This document shows positions 54,105 to 63,824 of a stretch of 64,000 nt of DNA, piece by piece. Each line of letters starts with the position of its first letter. Position 1 is the first letter of the stretch. The translations under genes and the position numbers were made by a program. Source of the DNA: Rhizobium leguminosarum (GTDB lineage Bacteria; Pseudomonadota; Alphaproteobacteria; Rhizobiales; Rhizobiaceae); assembly GCF_004123835.1 (NCBI RefSeq), contig NZ_MZMU01000003.1, positions 1,426,001 to 1,490,000 on the forward strand, written 5' to 3'. Under the pieces are notes generated by a model. The model was not told where the DNA came from. It was given only the letters and a program-made list of their open reading frames with translations, and did no database searches.

Positions 54105-56243
54105 ATGACGATTCTTTTATGCGTAATCGCATGCGGTCTGCTCTCGGTGGTTTATGCCGCCTGGGCAACCCGGTCGGTGCTTGCCGCCGATCAGGGCAAC
54201 AGCCGCATGCAGGAGATCGCGGGCTATATCCGCGAAGGTGCGCAAGCCTATCTGACGCGCCAGTACAGAACCATTGCCATTGTCGGCGTTGTTGTTTTCA
54301 TTTTAGCCTGGCTGCTTCTTTCCGGCGAGGCCGCGATCGGCTTCCTGATTGGCGCCGTGCTTTCCGGTGCTGCCGGTTTCATCGGCATGCACGTCTCCGT
54401 CCGCGCCAATGTGCGCACCGCTCAGGCAGCTTCCGTCAGCCTTTCCGCCGGCCTCGACATCGCCTTCAAGTCGGGTGCGATCACCGGCATGCTGGTGGCA
54501 GGCCTGGCGCTGCTCGGCGTCTCCATCTACTATACGGTCTTGACCGTCGGGCTCGGCCATGAGAGCGGCTCGCGCGAAGTCATCGATGCGCTGGTGGCGC
54601 TCGGCTTCGGCGCGTCGCTGATCTCGATCTTCGCCCGTCTCGGCGGCGGCATCTTCACCAAGGGCGCCGATGTCGGCGGAGATCTCGTCGGCAAGGTGGA
54701 AGCCGGCATTCCCGAAGACGATCCGCGCAACCCGGCAACGATCGCCGATAACGTCGGCGACAATGTCGGCGACTGCGCGGGCATGGCTGCCGACCTTTTC
54801 GAGACCTATGCGGTCTCGGTCGTCGCCACCATGGTTCTCGCCGCGATCTTCTTTGCCGGCGCGCCGATCCTCCAGTCTGCGATGGTCTATCCGCTGGCGA
54901 TCTGCGGCGCCTGCATCATCACCTCGATCATCGGCACCTTCTTCGTCAAGCTCGGCTCGAATGGCTCGATCATGGGCGCTCTCTACAAGGGCCTCATCGT
55001 CACCGGCCTGCTGTCGATCGTCGGTCTTGGCGCTGCCACCTCGCTCACCATCGGCTGGGGATCGATCGGCTCCGTCGGAGGCGCCGACATATCAGGCGCG
55101 AACCTCTTCTTCTGCGGCATCATCGGCCTCGTCGTCACCGCGCTGATCGTCGTGATCACTGAATATTATACCGGCACGGGCAAGCGCCCGGTCGTTTCGA
55201 TCGCTCAGGCCTCGGTTACCGGTCACGGCACCAACGTCATCCAGGGCCTGGCCGTCTCGCTGGAATCGACGGCACTGCCGGCGATCGTCATCGTTGGCGG
55301 CATTCTCGCCACCTACCAGCTCGGCGGCCTGTTCGGCACCGGCATTGCGGTCACGGCCATGCTCGGCATCGCCGGAATGATCGTCGCGCTCGACGCGTTC
55401 GGACCGGTGACGGACAATGCCGGCGGTATCGCTGAAATGTCGCATCTGCCGCCGGAGGTGCGCAAATCCACCGATGCGCTCGATGCCGTCGGCAATACGA
55501 CCAAGGCCGTGACCAAGGGCTACGCCATCGGTTCTGCCGGTCTCGGCGCCCTGGTGCTCTTCGCGGCCTACTCCTATGACCTCAAATATTTTGCGGCGAA
55601 TGGCGACAAGTTCCCTTATTTTGCCGGCATCGGCGAAATTTCCTTCGATCTTTCCAACCCTTACGTGGTGGCGGGATTGATCTTCGGAGGTCTCATTCCC
55701 TACCTCTTCGGCGGTATCGCGATGACCGCCGTCGGCCGTGCGGCCGGCGCGATCGTCGAGGAAGTCCGCCGTCAGTTCAAGGAAAAGCCCGGCATCATGC
55801 AGGGCACGGAAAAGCCGGATTACGGCAGGGCGGTCGACCTTCTGACCAAGGCCGCCATCCGCGAGATGATCGTGCCGTCGCTGCTGCCGGTGCTGGCGCC
55901 GATCGTCGTCTATTTCGGCGTGCTTCTCATCTCCGGTTCCAAGGCCTCCGCCTTTGCCGCCCTCGGCGCATCGCTGCTAGGCGTCATCATCAACGGTCTC
56001 TTCGTCGCCATCTCGATGACATCGGGCGGTGGCGCCTGGGACAATGCCAAGAAGAGCTTTGAAGACGGTTTTGTCGACAAGGACGGCGTGCGTCACATGA
56101 AGGGTTCGGATGCGCACAAGGCCTCCGTCACCGGCGATACCGTCGGCGATCCCTACAAGGATACCGCCGGCCCGGCCGTCAACCCGGCGATCAAGATCAC
56201 CAATATCGTGGCACTTCTGCTACTCGCCGTTCTCGCCGGATAA
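54105..56243 (+). CDS. hppA: K+-insensitive H+-translocating pyrophosphatase
   Basis: 712 residues from the ATG at 54105, preceded by GGGAGGAAAG. About 16 membrane helices. The pyrophosphate-binding signature [20 protein letters not shown] is present, and acidic sites in [28 protein letters not shown] carries Lys467 where K+-dependent enzymes have Ala, so this is the K+-independent class. It pumps protons across the inner membrane with PPi hydrolysis, or makes PPi in acidocalcisome-like compartments as reported in rhizobia/Agrobacterium. A terminator follows. Confidence 0.97.
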   Translation: MTILLCVIACGLLSVVYAAWATRSVLAADQGNSRMQEIAGYIREGAQAYLTRQYRTIAIVGVVVFILAWLLLSGEAAIGFLIGAVLSGAAGFIGMHVSVRANVRTAQAASVSLSAGLDIAFKSGAITGMLVAGLALLGVSIYYTVLTVGLGHESGSREVIDALVALGFGASLISIFARLGGGIFTKGADVGGDLVGKVEAGIPEDDPRNPATIADNVGDNVGDCAGMAADLFETYAVSVVATMVLAAIFFAGAPILQSAMVYPLAICGACIITSIIGTFFVKLGSNGSIMGALYKGLIVTGLLSIVGLGAATSLTIGWGSIGSVGGADISGANLFFCGIIGLVVTALIVVITEYYTGTGKRPVVSIAQASVTGHGTNVIQGLAVSLESTALPAIVIVGGILATYQLGGLFGTGIAVTAMLGIAGMIVALDAFGPVTDNAGGIAEMSHLPPEVRKSTDALDAVGNTTKAVTKGYAIGSAGLGALVLFAAYSYDLKYFAANGDKFPYFAGIGEISFDLSNPYVVAGLIFGGLIPYLFGGIAMTAVGRAAGAIVEEVRRQFKEKPGIMQGTEKPDYGRAVDLLTKAAIREMIVPSLLPVLAPIVVYFGVLLISGSKASAFAALGASLLGVIINGLFVAISMTSGGGAWDNAKKSFEDGFVDKDGVRHMKGSDAHKASVTGDTVGDPYKDTAGPAVNPAIKITNIVALLLLAVLAG

Positions 56244-56298
56244 ACAACGCCGCCGGCTTGGCTGGTACACTTCACGGCCAAGCAGAGGCCATTAAAAG

Positions 56299-56325
56299 AC
56301 CCGCCGGAGCGATCCGGCGGGTTTT
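56299..56325. terminator. Terminator after hppA
   Basis: ACCCGCCGGA, loop GCGA, TCCGGCGGGTTTT: 10-bp stem between convergent hppA and bamE. Confidence 0.85.
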
Positions 56326-56343
56326 CGTGTGGGGCGTGTCCGA

Positions 56344-56877
56344 TCAGCGCAGGCTGCTTGGGTTCTGCGGCGTGCCGCCGGCGCCACCGCCGAACAGGCT
56401 GCGGGCAGCACTCGCGGCGCTGCCGCCGGAAAGCATCTGTTGCAGGAAGGTGAGTTCCTTGCCGCCGGTCGGCGTAACGCGTCCGATCGTGTCGAACACC
56501 TTGCCGTCCTGCAACGCATAGTTGGCGCGGCGGCTGACGACGCCGTCCTTGTCGAAATAGATCGCCAGAACGCTCTGATCGACGACCTTCAGTTTCTGGA
56601 AGGCGACCGCACGCGTGCGCCGCTGCGAGATGTAATAGAAGACTTCGCCGTCGAAGGTCGCGGTCGTCGACGGGGTGCCAAGCGAAAGCAGCACCTGCTC
56701 GCGGCTGGAGCCTTCCGGAACGAGGTTCAGCGACTGCTGGTCGGCGACGTAGCCGCCATTGAGCACGGTGCTGGTCTGGCAACCGGAGAGAGCGGTAGTG
56801 GAGGCAATTATGAAGGCAATGGCCGCACTGCTGAAGAATTTCATATCAGACTTGAAATACCGTTTCTTCAACGACAT
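56344..56877 (-). CDS. bamE: Outer-membrane assembly lipoprotein BamE (SmpA/OmlA family)
   Basis: 177 residues from the ATG at 56877, with AGGGAG just upstream; an ATG at 56844 lacks one. The lipoprotein signal ends in TTALSGC (Cys33). The SmpA/OmlA core follows (VPEGSSREQVLLSLGTPSTT, TFDGEVFYYISQRRTRAVAF, DKDGVVSRRANYALQDGKV). BamE is part of the Bam complex that inserts outer-membrane proteins. The Gly/Ala/Ser-rich C-terminal tail (LSGGSAASAARSLFGGGAGG) is extra compared with E. coli. It is divergent from the ubiquinol-cytochrome c chaperone gene. Confidence 0.9.
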   Translation of the reverse strand: MSLKKRYFKSDMKFFSSAAIAFIIASTTALSGCQTSTVLNGGYVADQQSLNLVPEGSSREQVLLSLGTPSTTATFDGEVFYYISQRRTRAVAFQKLKVVDQSVLAIYFDKDGVVSRRANYALQDGKVFDTIGRVTPTGGKELTFLQQMLSGGSAASAARSLFGGGAGGTPQNPSSLR

Positions 56878-57121
56878 CTACTCCCTGTGAGTGTCGATAG
56901 CAGCCATTTGGGGCCTTGCACGCTTTCCTCCTGCAAAACCATTGTGGCCATTCCGGGTCGAATTTCCCGAATTCGCTTCGCTGACGCATCGAGGGCGCGT
57001 CCCGAAACTGGCCATGATCGGCATTGCAATTCGCGCCTGCTTCGGTAAACCAGCTTTCGAAATCATGCAACAAGGCCAGACGCCAGCCGGCATGAAGAAT
57101 GAGGCATTTCCGGAAAAAACA

Positions 57122-57670
57122 ATGATCTTCGGGCTCTTCCGCAAGAAAAACAACAATCAGGCGATCGTCGACAGGCAATATGCGGCGTTAGCGGCGGCCG
57201 CGCGCATGCCGGAACTCTACGAGCGGCTCAATGTGCCGGATACGGTCATGGGCCGTTTCGAGATGCTGTCGATCGCCATGATTCTGTTTTTTCGCCGCAC
57301 CCGTGCTTCCGCCATCAGCGGCCAGGAGATCGCCCAGGAGATCGTCGACGCGTTCTTCCAGGATATCGACTATTCGATCCGCGAACTCGGCATCGGCGAC
57401 AACAGCGTGCCGAAGCGCATGAAAAAGCTCGCCGGTATGTTTTACGGCCGGCTCGAAGCCTATTCGAAGGCGATGGACACAGGCGATGCCGAAGCCCTCG
57501 CTCTTGCCCTTCAGCGCAATATTTACCCCGAAACCGCGATGCCGGCCGATATGTCCGGCCTCGCCGGTTGGATGATGGCCGCAGAAGCGCATCTGTCCGC
57601 CGCTGCCGAAGAGGTGATCGCCACCGGTTCGGCAACGCTCCCGCCGGTCGCCTGCCCACCGGTCATCTGA
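57122..57670 (+). CDS. Ubiquinol-cytochrome c chaperone (CBP3/UQCC1-like)
   Basis: 182 residues from the ATG at 57122; the frame is open upstream but without family sequence. MIFGLFRKKNNNQAIVDRQY, ARMPELYERLNVPDTVMGRF and DIDYSIRELGIGDNSVPKRM belong to the ubiquinol-cytochrome c chaperone family related to mitochondrial CBP3, which helps assemble cytochrome b of complex III. Followed 11 bases later by the DUF177 gene; this pairing is conserved in alphaproteobacteria. Confidence 0.93.
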   Translation: MIFGLFRKKNNNQAIVDRQYAALAAAARMPELYERLNVPDTVMGRFEMLSIAMILFFRRTRASAISGQEIAQEIVDAFFQDIDYSIRELGIGDNSVPKRMKKLAGMFYGRLEAYSKAMDTGDAEALALALQRNIYPETAMPADMSGLAGWMMAAEAHLSAAAEEVIATGSATLPPVACPPVI

Positions 57671-57681
57671 AGGAGGAAACG

Positions 57682-58236
57682 ATGCAGAATGATCGGGACG
57701 ATGTTCCCTTCTCCTATCACGTCAAGGTCGGCCATATCTCGGCCAACCCCGTCGAGGTCCATGTCGAGGCCGACGCCAGCGAACTGAAGGCGCTTGCCAA
57801 GACCTGGAACGTCGTCTCCGTCGATGATCTCAGCGCCGATCTGCAGATCGCCCGCTGGAAGCGCGACGGCGTGCGTATCAAGGGCCGCGTGCAGGCGAAG
57901 ATCGTCCAGTCCTGCGTCGTGACGCTGGAACCTGTCGAATCCGCCATCGACGAGAGCTTCGAGCAGATCTTCGTGCCGGAGGGCTCCAAGCTTGCCCGTC
58001 AGGCCGGCAACGACGCGGGCGAGATGTTGCTCGATCCCGACGGTCCTGATCTGCCCGAAAACTTTGTCGGCGATACGATCGACGCCGGCGAGGTGGTTGC
58101 CGAATTCGCCGCTCTGGCGATCGATCCCTATCCGCGCAAGCAGGGTATCGAATTCGCCGGCCATGTCGAAGACAGCGGCGAGGACGATAAAAAGCCCTCC
58201 GCTTTCGCAGCCCTCAAGGACTGGAAAAAGGACTGA
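57682..58236 (+). CDS. DUF177 (YceD-like) protein
   Basis: 184 residues from the ATG at 57682 with an ideal AAGGAGG 5 bases upstream. [20 protein letters not shown], then [20 protein letters not shown] and the acidic segment [20 protein letters not shown] are characteristic. In plants and bacteria, relatives affect 23S rRNA accumulation. In gammaproteobacteria the gene precedes rpmF-plsX; here it precedes plsX directly. Confidence 0.9.
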   Translation: MQNDRDDVPFSYHVKVGHISANPVEVHVEADASELKALAKTWNVVSVDDLSADLQIARWKRDGVRIKGRVQAKIVQSCVVTLEPVESAIDESFEQIFVPEGSKLARQAGNDAGEMLLDPDGPDLPENFVGDTIDAGEVVAEFAALAIDPYPRKQGIEFAGHVEDSGEDDKKPSAFAALKDWKKD

Positions 58237-58334
58237 AGCCCCTCTGGCATTTGACACAATTCAGTTGTAAGCGACGCCAAAACCGGTATTTTGGCCGAAA
58301 TTTCGCCCTCGGCGAAAAGAAGGATCAGGGACGC

Positions 58335-59381
58335 GTGATCAGAATATCTCTCGACCTCATGGGTGGCGACTTTGGTCCCCAGGTTGTCATCCCCGGCGCC
58401 GCCAAGGCGTTGGATCGGCATCCTGATATTTCCTTCGTTCTCTATGGTCTCAAGGAACAGTGCGATCCGGTTCTCGCCAAGTTTCCGAAGCTCAAGGAAA
58501 AATCGATCTTTCACGACTGCGAGCTTGCTGTCGCCATGGATGAGAAGCCGAGCCAGGCGCTGCGCCGTGGCCGCTACATCTCCACCATGTGGCGCTCGAT
58601 CGCGGCGGTGAAGACGGGGGAGGCCGATGTCGCGGTCTCGGCCGGCAATACCGGCGCGCTGATGGCGATGGCGAAATTCTGTCTGCGCACCATGGCCAAT
58701 ATCGAGCGTCCGGCGATCGCCGCGATCTGGCCGACGCTGAAGGGTGAGAGCATCGTGCTCGATGTCGGGGCGACGATCGGCGCCGATGCCCAGCAGCTGA
58801 TGGATTTCGCCCTGATGGGCGGCGCCATGGCGCGTGCGCTTTTCGAGGTCGAACGTCCGACGGTCGGCCTGCTCAACGTCGGCGTCGAGGAGATGAAAGG
58901 CCAGGAGGAGGTCAAGGAAGCCGGCCGGCTGTTGCGCGAAGCGAACATCGATTCGCTCGAATATTCCGGCTTTGTCGAGGGCAATGACCTTGGCAAGGGC
59001 ACGGTCGACGTCGTCGTCACCGAAGGATTTTCCGGTAATATCGCGCTCAAGACCGCTGAAGGTACAGCCAAGCAGATCGCCGAGTATCTGCGTGCCGCCA
59101 TGTCGCGCACGCTGCTCGCCCGCATCGGCTACCTCTTCGCCAAAAGCGCCTTCGACATGCTTCGCGAGAAGCTCGATCCGAGCAAGGTCAATGGCGGCGT
59201 GTTTCTCGGCCTGAACGGCATCGTCATCAAGAGCCATGGCGGGGCGAATGCCGAGGGCATCGCAGCCGCCATCGAAGTCGGCTACGACATGGCCAAGAAC
59301 GGCCTCAATCAGAAAATAGAAAACGATCTTAAGAAATATCATGCCAAGCGGCTGCCCCCGATGGGCCCGGAAGCGGCATGA
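58335..59381 (+). CDS. plsX: Phosphate acyltransferase PlsX
   Basis: 348 residues from a GTG at 58335 ([20 protein letters not shown]) with CAGGGA upstream; in-frame sequence before it is not conserved. [40 protein letters not shown] and [16 protein letters not shown] are PlsX landmarks. It converts acyl-ACP to acyl phosphate, the donor for PlsY in phospholipid synthesis. It precedes fabH closely and overlaps its longest reading by 4 bases. Confidence 0.96.
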   Translation: MIRISLDLMGGDFGPQVVIPGAAKALDRHPDISFVLYGLKEQCDPVLAKFPKLKEKSIFHDCELAVAMDEKPSQALRRGRYISTMWRSIAAVKTGEADVAVSAGNTGALMAMAKFCLRTMANIERPAIAAIWPTLKGESIVLDVGATIGADAQQLMDFALMGGAMARALFEVERPTVGLLNVGVEEMKGQEEVKEAGRLLREANIDSLEYSGFVEGNDLGKGTVDVVVTEGFSGNIALKTAEGTAKQIAEYLRAAMSRTLLARIGYLFAKSAFDMLREKLDPSKVNGGVFLGLNGIVIKSHGGANAEGIAAAIEVGYDMAKNGLNQKIENDLKKYHAKRLPPMGPEAA

Positions 59382-59401
59382 GCGATGGGGTTCAATCAAA
59401 G

Positions 59402-60373
59402 ATGATCCGTTCAGTGGTTCGCGGGTTCGGAGCCGCACTTCCGAAGCGCGTGATGACCAATCGTGACATGGAGGCCATCGTCGATACATCAGACGAATGG
59501 ATCGTCCAGCGCACCGGCATCCGCCAGCGTTATGTCGCCGGCGATGACGAAACGACGGCGTCGCTGGGCGAGGCCGCCGCGCGCGCAGCCCTTGCCAATG
59601 GCGGCCTGACGCCTGCCGATATCGATCTTGTCATCTGTGCCACCTCGACGCCGGACAACACGTTTCCGGCCACGTCGGTCAACATCCAGAACCGCCTCGG
59701 CATGAACCATGGCTTCGCCTTCGACGTCCAGGCTGTCTGCACCGGTTTCGTCTATGCGGTGACGACTGCGGATGCCTATATCCGCGGCGGGCTCGCCAAG
59801 CGCGTTCTCGTCATCGGCGCCGAAACTTTTTCGCGCATTCTCGACTGGAACGACCGCACCACCTGCGTGCTTTTCGGCGACGGCGCCGGCGCGATCATAC
59901 TCGAAGCGACCGAAGGCGAGGGCACCGTTGCCGATCGCGGCGTGCTGACCGCACATCTGCGTTCCGACGGCTCGCACAAGGAAAAGCTTTATGTTGACGG
60001 CGGACCGTCGACGACGGGCACTGTCGGCAAGCTGCGCATGGAAGGCCGCGAGGTCTTCAAATATGCCGTAGGCATGATCACCGATGTCATTCAGGCGGCT
60101 TTCGATTCGACCGGCACCACCGCCGATGACCTCGATTGGCTGGTGCCGCACCAGGCCAATCGCCGCATCATCGACGGTTCGGCGAAGAAGCTGAACATCG
60201 ATGCCGCGAAGGTCGTCATCACCGTCGACCTGCACGGCAATACGTCGGCTGCCTCGATCCCGTTGGCACTTGCGACCGCTGCCGGTGACGGCCGCATCAA
60301 GAAGGGCGACCTGGTGATGCTCGAAGCGATGGGTGGCGGCTTTACCTGGGGTGCGGTTCTGCTGCGCTGGTAG
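59402..60373 (+). CDS. fabH: Beta-ketoacyl-ACP synthase III
   Basis: 323 residues from the ATG at 59402 ([20 protein letters not shown]); an ATG at 59378 overlapping the plsX stop would add eight residues. The catalytic triad is visible: Cys113 in [11 protein letters not shown], His in [12 protein letters not shown] and Asn in [14 protein letters not shown]. FabH condenses acetyl-CoA with malonyl-ACP to start fatty-acid synthesis. plsX-fabH-ihfA order is conserved. Confidence 0.97.
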   Translation: MIRSVVRGFGAALPKRVMTNRDMEAIVDTSDEWIVQRTGIRQRYVAGDDETTASLGEAAARAALANGGLTPADIDLVICATSTPDNTFPATSVNIQNRLGMNHGFAFDVQAVCTGFVYAVTTADAYIRGGLAKRVLVIGAETFSRILDWNDRTTCVLFGDGAGAIILEATEGEGTVADRGVLTAHLRSDGSHKEKLYVDGGPSTTGTVGKLRMEGREVFKYAVGMITDVIQAAFDSTGTTADDLDWLVPHQANRRIIDGSAKKLNIDAAKVVITVDLHGNTSAASIPLALATAAGDGRIKKGDLVMLEAMGGGFTWGAVLLRW

Positions 60374-60477
60374 GCACGAATCCTAAAAAACTGGCGGCGA
60401 ACAAGAGCTTGACCGTAAGGCGCAAGACAAATACTCTTCGTGCGATTTCACAAAATATTTGTATGGGCGGGGAAACC

Positions 60478-60816
60478 ATGACCGGAAAAACAGTGACGCG
60501 AGCAGACCTGGCGGAATCCGTTTTCCGAAAGGTTGGGCTTTCCCGGACCGAATCTGCCGAACTGGTCGAAACCGTCATCGACGAGATCTGCAACGCCATC
60601 GTGCGTGGCGAAACCGTCAAGCTTTCCTCCTTCGCCACCTTCCAGGTGCGCGACAAGAACGAGCGGATCGGCCGCAACCCGAAGACCGGCGAGGAGGTTC
60701 CGATTTCCCCCCGCCGGGTCATGACCTTCAAGGCGTCGAACGTGTTGAAGACACGCATCCTCAAATCGCATGTCGCTCGCAAGATCAAGCTGAAGCCGCT
60801 GAATCCGGCTCCCTGA
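60478..60816 (+). CDS. ihfA: Integration host factor subunit alpha
   Basis: 112 residues from the ATG at 60478. [40 protein letters not shown] and [20 protein letters not shown] (beta arm and proline) define the IHF/HU family, alpha type. With IhfB it bends DNA sharply at specific sites, in promoters, origins and phage recombination. The C-terminal extension ([12 protein letters not shown]-like tail) is usual in rhizobia. An earlier ATG at 60463 is less likely. Confidence 0.95.
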   Translation: MTGKTVTRADLAESVFRKVGLSRTESAELVETVIDEICNAIVRGETVKLSSFATFQVRDKNERIGRNPKTGEEVPISPRRVMTFKASNVLKTRILKSHVARKIKLKPLNPAP

Positions 60817-60827
60817 TCATCGGCTTC

Positions 60828-60850
60828 CCGTTTCGGAAACGGCTTTTTTT
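60828..60850 (+). terminator. Terminator after ihfA
   Basis: CCGTTT, CGG, AAACGG followed by CTTTTTTT, 11 bases after the stop; short stem but good T tail. Confidence 0.65.
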
Positions 60851-60967
60851 CTCTCTCGCACTCCCGATCCTTGTGCGCAACGTCGAGACATGACTTGAAT
60901 TGTCGGCGCCAAACCGTTGAAATATGATGAGTCGCCGTAGGATCGAGCCGCGAGGTCGCGTAGCAGT

Positions 60968-61507
60968 ATGACGTTGGACAAGAGCCCCGATGCCTTTCGC
61001 ACCATCAGCGAAGTCGCAGACGATCTTGATCTGCCGCAGCATGTGCTGCGCTTCTGGGAGACGCGTTTTCCCCAGATAAAGCCGATGAAGCGCGGCGGCG
61101 GCCGTCGCTACTATCGGCCGGAGGACGTCGACCTCCTCAAGGGAATCCGGCATTTGCTCTATGATCATGGCTATACGATCAAGGGTGTGCAGAAGCTTCT
61201 GAAGACCAACGGCAACAAGTTCGTCATATCGGTCGGTCATGGCGATCTCGCCAGCGTCGAGGCGCTCGCGTCGGGCGTGCAGGACACGGGTGCCGGGGAA
61301 CCGCGCGTCGGCATGGCCGATGAAGACCAGATTGTCGGCCGCGCCAAGCCGCCGATCACCCGCCGGTTCTTCAATTTTGTCGCCGGAGACGACGAGCAGG
61401 AAGTCTCGATCGGCAAATCGAGCGTCGGCAAGGAAGACAGGGCATTGCTGCAGGAGGCGCTCTACGACCTCCTGGAATGCAAGCGTCTGCTCGATCAGGT
61501 GCGCTGA
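60968..61507 (+). CDS. MerR family transcriptional regulator
   Basis: 179 residues. The winged-helix MerR domain starts with [20 protein letters not shown] and [10 protein letters not shown], then [20 protein letters not shown]. The C-terminal part (~100-179) has no Cys-rich metal site, so it is not a metal sensor of the MerR/CueR type. MerR genes directly after ihfA are conserved in Rhizobiales; targets are unknown. A terminator separates it from ihfA. Confidence 0.9.
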   Translation: MTLDKSPDAFRTISEVADDLDLPQHVLRFWETRFPQIKPMKRGGGRRYYRPEDVDLLKGIRHLLYDHGYTIKGVQKLLKTNGNKFVISVGHGDLASVEALASGVQDTGAGEPRVGMADEDQIVGRAKPPITRRFFNFVAGDDEQEVSIGKSSVGKEDRALLQEALYDLLECKRLLDQVR

Positions 61508-61516
61508 ATAGGAACG

Positions 61517-61864
61517 TCAGGCTTCGGTAAGCCGCTTCATCGCCTGTTCGAGTTCGCTGAGCTGGAAGGGTTTTTGCAGCACGGGCAGCGTGCTTGGGCT
61601 GCTGCCATCAGGTGCGGTACCGTATCCCGTCGCATAGAGATAGGGTTTGCCGCGCTCGTCGAGCAGCTTTGCGACCGGCAACGAACTCTGCCCGGCAAGC
61701 GACACATCGAGAATTGCAGCGTCGAACTCCGTATCCCTGGCGGCTGTCAGCGCCCGTTCCAGGTCGGGGGCGCTGGCGCAGACCCGGTAGCCCAGATCGG
61801 CGAGCATGTCCTCGAGCAGCATGGCAATCAGTGCGTCGTCTTCGACGATGAATATGTCTTTCAT
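61517..61864 (-). CDS. Single-domain response regulator
   Basis: 115 residues from the ATG at 61864. A complete receiver domain: acidic pair in IFIVEDDALIAMLLEDML, phosphoacceptor Asp53 in AAILDVSLAG, Thr/Lys in LYATGYGT and VLQKPFQLSELEQ. No output domain, so it works as a phosphate sink, CheY-like signal or partner of another protein. It converges on the MerR gene and lies across a repeat from a hybrid kinase; a link is possible but not shown. Confidence 0.92.
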   Translation of the reverse strand: MKDIFIVEDDALIAMLLEDMLADLGYRVCASAPDLERALTAARDTEFDAAILDVSLAGQSSLPVAKLLDERGKPYLYATGYGTAPDGSSPSTLPVLQKPFQLSELEQAMKRLTEA

Positions 61865-62019
61865 GATCCCGTTCACCCATTTCCCCTTGCCGGGCATGGG
61901 GGTTTATGTGGACTGCTTGCACGGCTCGTCAAGACGCCGTGCCCGGCAGTGCGAGAAACAGCATATTGCCGGGTGAAATTCGATGTGCAAAAGCTGGGAT
62001 GCCGTCTCCGCATCGGCTC

Positions 62020-62123
62020 CTGCGTAATTCCTTAAATCGGAATCGATTTATGGACGAAATTATGCAGCAATTCAAAGCGTTGCAGCGTCTTTTGCGCGTC
62101 TGAAAAGACATGGCGGCGCTGTA
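62020..62123 (+). repeat. RIME-like palindromic repeat, copy D
   Basis: Plus orientation, just before the hybrid kinase gene. CTTAAATCGGAATCGATTTA palindrome, then the GCGCGTCTGAAAAGAC half hairpin. Bases 62050-62103 read the 17-residue open frame MDEIMQQFKALQRLLRV, matching copy C at 12 of 17 residues. Confidence 0.78.
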
Positions 62124-62137
62124 AGAAGGGGTGTCGA

Positions 62138-63784
62138 ATGGATTTGCTGAGTGCCACGGATTGGCTGCGTCACAGGCCGGGTTATACATATCCGCTGGCC
62201 ATTGCCTTCGTTGGCCTGACGTTTCTTCTGAGGCTTGCCGCCAGCGACACTCTCTCCGGTTTTTCCTTCCTGAGTTTCCTTCCGGCGATATTGCTCGCGA
62301 GTTTCATAGGCGGCGCCGGGCCGGGCTTTGTCGCGGCCTTGGTTGCCGGCTTCATTGTCCAGCAGTTTTTCGTCGAGCCGCACAATGTTTTCTGGCCGGC
62401 CACCGCCGGCCAATGGGTAGGCCTTTCCACCTATCTCATCAATGCCGTGATCATCGTCGGCCTGATGGAGATGATCCTCATCGCCCATGGCAGGCAGAGC
62501 CGCCTTCGCAGCGAGCTGAACAGCTTCAACACGCGCCTCGAACAGACAGTGGTCCAGCGCACTGCCGAGCTCAGGCACGAGATGGAAGAGAATGCCGCCG
62601 CTCAGGCGCAGGTCCGCCAATTGCAGAAGATGGAAACGATCGGCCAGCTGACCGGCGGTGTCGCCCATGATTTCAACAACATGCTGGCAATCATCATCGG
62701 CAACCTCGATCTCGCCCAGCGGCGCCTGACCGGCAGCGAGGATCCTCGCCTGCTATACTCCATCCAGAATGCCAGAGACGGTGCGCAGAGAGCGGCGGTG
62801 CTGACCGCGCGTCTTCTCGCTTTCTCGCGCCAGCAGCCGCTCGCGCCGGAGGTGATCGACCTTAACAAGCTGGTCGGCGGCATGTCGGAGCTGTTGCGGC
62901 GCACGCTCGGCGAGCAGATCCGGATCGAGACCGTGCTTGCCGGCGGTCTCTGGCCGAGCTTTGCCGATTTGAGCCAGCTCGAGAATGCAATCCTGAACCT
63001 TGCCGTCAATGCCCGCGATGCTATGCCGGGCGGCGGAAATCTGACGATCGAGACCGCCAATACCGAACTCGACGAGCGATATTCGCGCATGCATTCGGAG
63101 GTCGAAGCAGGTCAATATGTGATGATCAGCATGACCGACACCGGCACCGGCATGTCGCCGGAGGTGATCGAGCGTGCCTTCGACCCGTTCTATACGACCA
63201 AGGGACCCGGCAAAGGCACCGGTCTCGGCCTCAGCCAGGTCTACGGCTACATCAAGCAGAGCGGCGGCCACATCAAGATCTATTCAGAGATCGACAGGGG
63301 CACGACGTTGAAGATCTATCTTCCCCGTCATGTCGGCACGGCGGATGCCCGGTTGAACGTCGCCGGGGCCCAGCCGCTTCCTCAGGGCAGCGTCAAAGAT
63401 ACGATCCTGGTGGTGGAGGACGATGAGAACGTCCGCACCATGACTGCCGAAAGCCTGCATGAACTCGGATACACCGTGTTGCAGGCGGCTAGCGGTATGG
63501 AGGCGCTTATGCTTCTGGAGCAGAATGCTGCAGTCGACCTGATCTTCACCGATATCGTCATGCCGCAGATGAGCGGACGCCAGCTTGCCGATATCGTCCA
63601 GGAAAAATGGCCGGCGATCCGGATCCTCTACACGACGGGCTACACCCGCAATGCCATTGTCCATAATGGTGTGCTCGATTACGGCGTTTCCCTGCTTGCC
63701 AAGCCCTTCAGCCTGGAGCAGCTCGCTCATAAGATCCGCGAACTTCTGAATGTCGCGGTGAGGGTGGGAGACGAGCGGACGTGA
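62138..63784 (+). CDS. Hybrid sensor histidine kinase/response regulator
   Basis: 548 residues. Three to four N-terminal helices (YPLAIAFVGLTFLLRLAASD, FLPAILLASFIGGAGPGFVA, FVAALVAGFIVQQFFVEPHN) form a DUF4118-like sensor region. A coiled coil leads to the HisKA box GGVAHDFNNMLAIIIGNLDL (His177), then ATPase motifs NLAVNARDAM, DTGTGM and GTGLGLSQVYGY. A C-terminal receiver has Asp472 in LIFTDIVMPQM. The signal and partner are unknown; phosphotransfer may go to the receiver or to the nearby single-domain regulator. GAAGGGG lies before the ATG. Confidence 0.94.
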   Translation: MDLLSATDWLRHRPGYTYPLAIAFVGLTFLLRLAASDTLSGFSFLSFLPAILLASFIGGAGPGFVAALVAGFIVQQFFVEPHNVFWPATAGQWVGLSTYLINAVIIVGLMEMILIAHGRQSRLRSELNSFNTRLEQTVVQRTAELRHEMEENAAAQAQVRQLQKMETIGQLTGGVAHDFNNMLAIIIGNLDLAQRRLTGSEDPRLLYSIQNARDGAQRAAVLTARLLAFSRQQPLAPEVIDLNKLVGGMSELLRRTLGEQIRIETVLAGGLWPSFADLSQLENAILNLAVNARDAMPGGGNLTIETANTELDERYSRMHSEVEAGQYVMISMTDTGTGMSPEVIERAFDPFYTTKGPGKGTGLGLSQVYGYIKQSGGHIKIYSEIDRGTTLKIYLPRHVGTADARLNVAGAQPLPQGSVKDTILVVEDDENVRTMTAESLHELGYTVLQAASGMEALMLLEQNAAVDLIFTDIVMPQMSGRQLADIVQEKWPAIRILYTTGYTRNAIVHNGVLDYGVSLLAKPFSLEQLAHKIRELLNVAVRVGDERT

Positions 63785-63824
63785 AGCCGGAATACGGCCG
63801 CACGTCCGCAATTCTCTATCCGCG

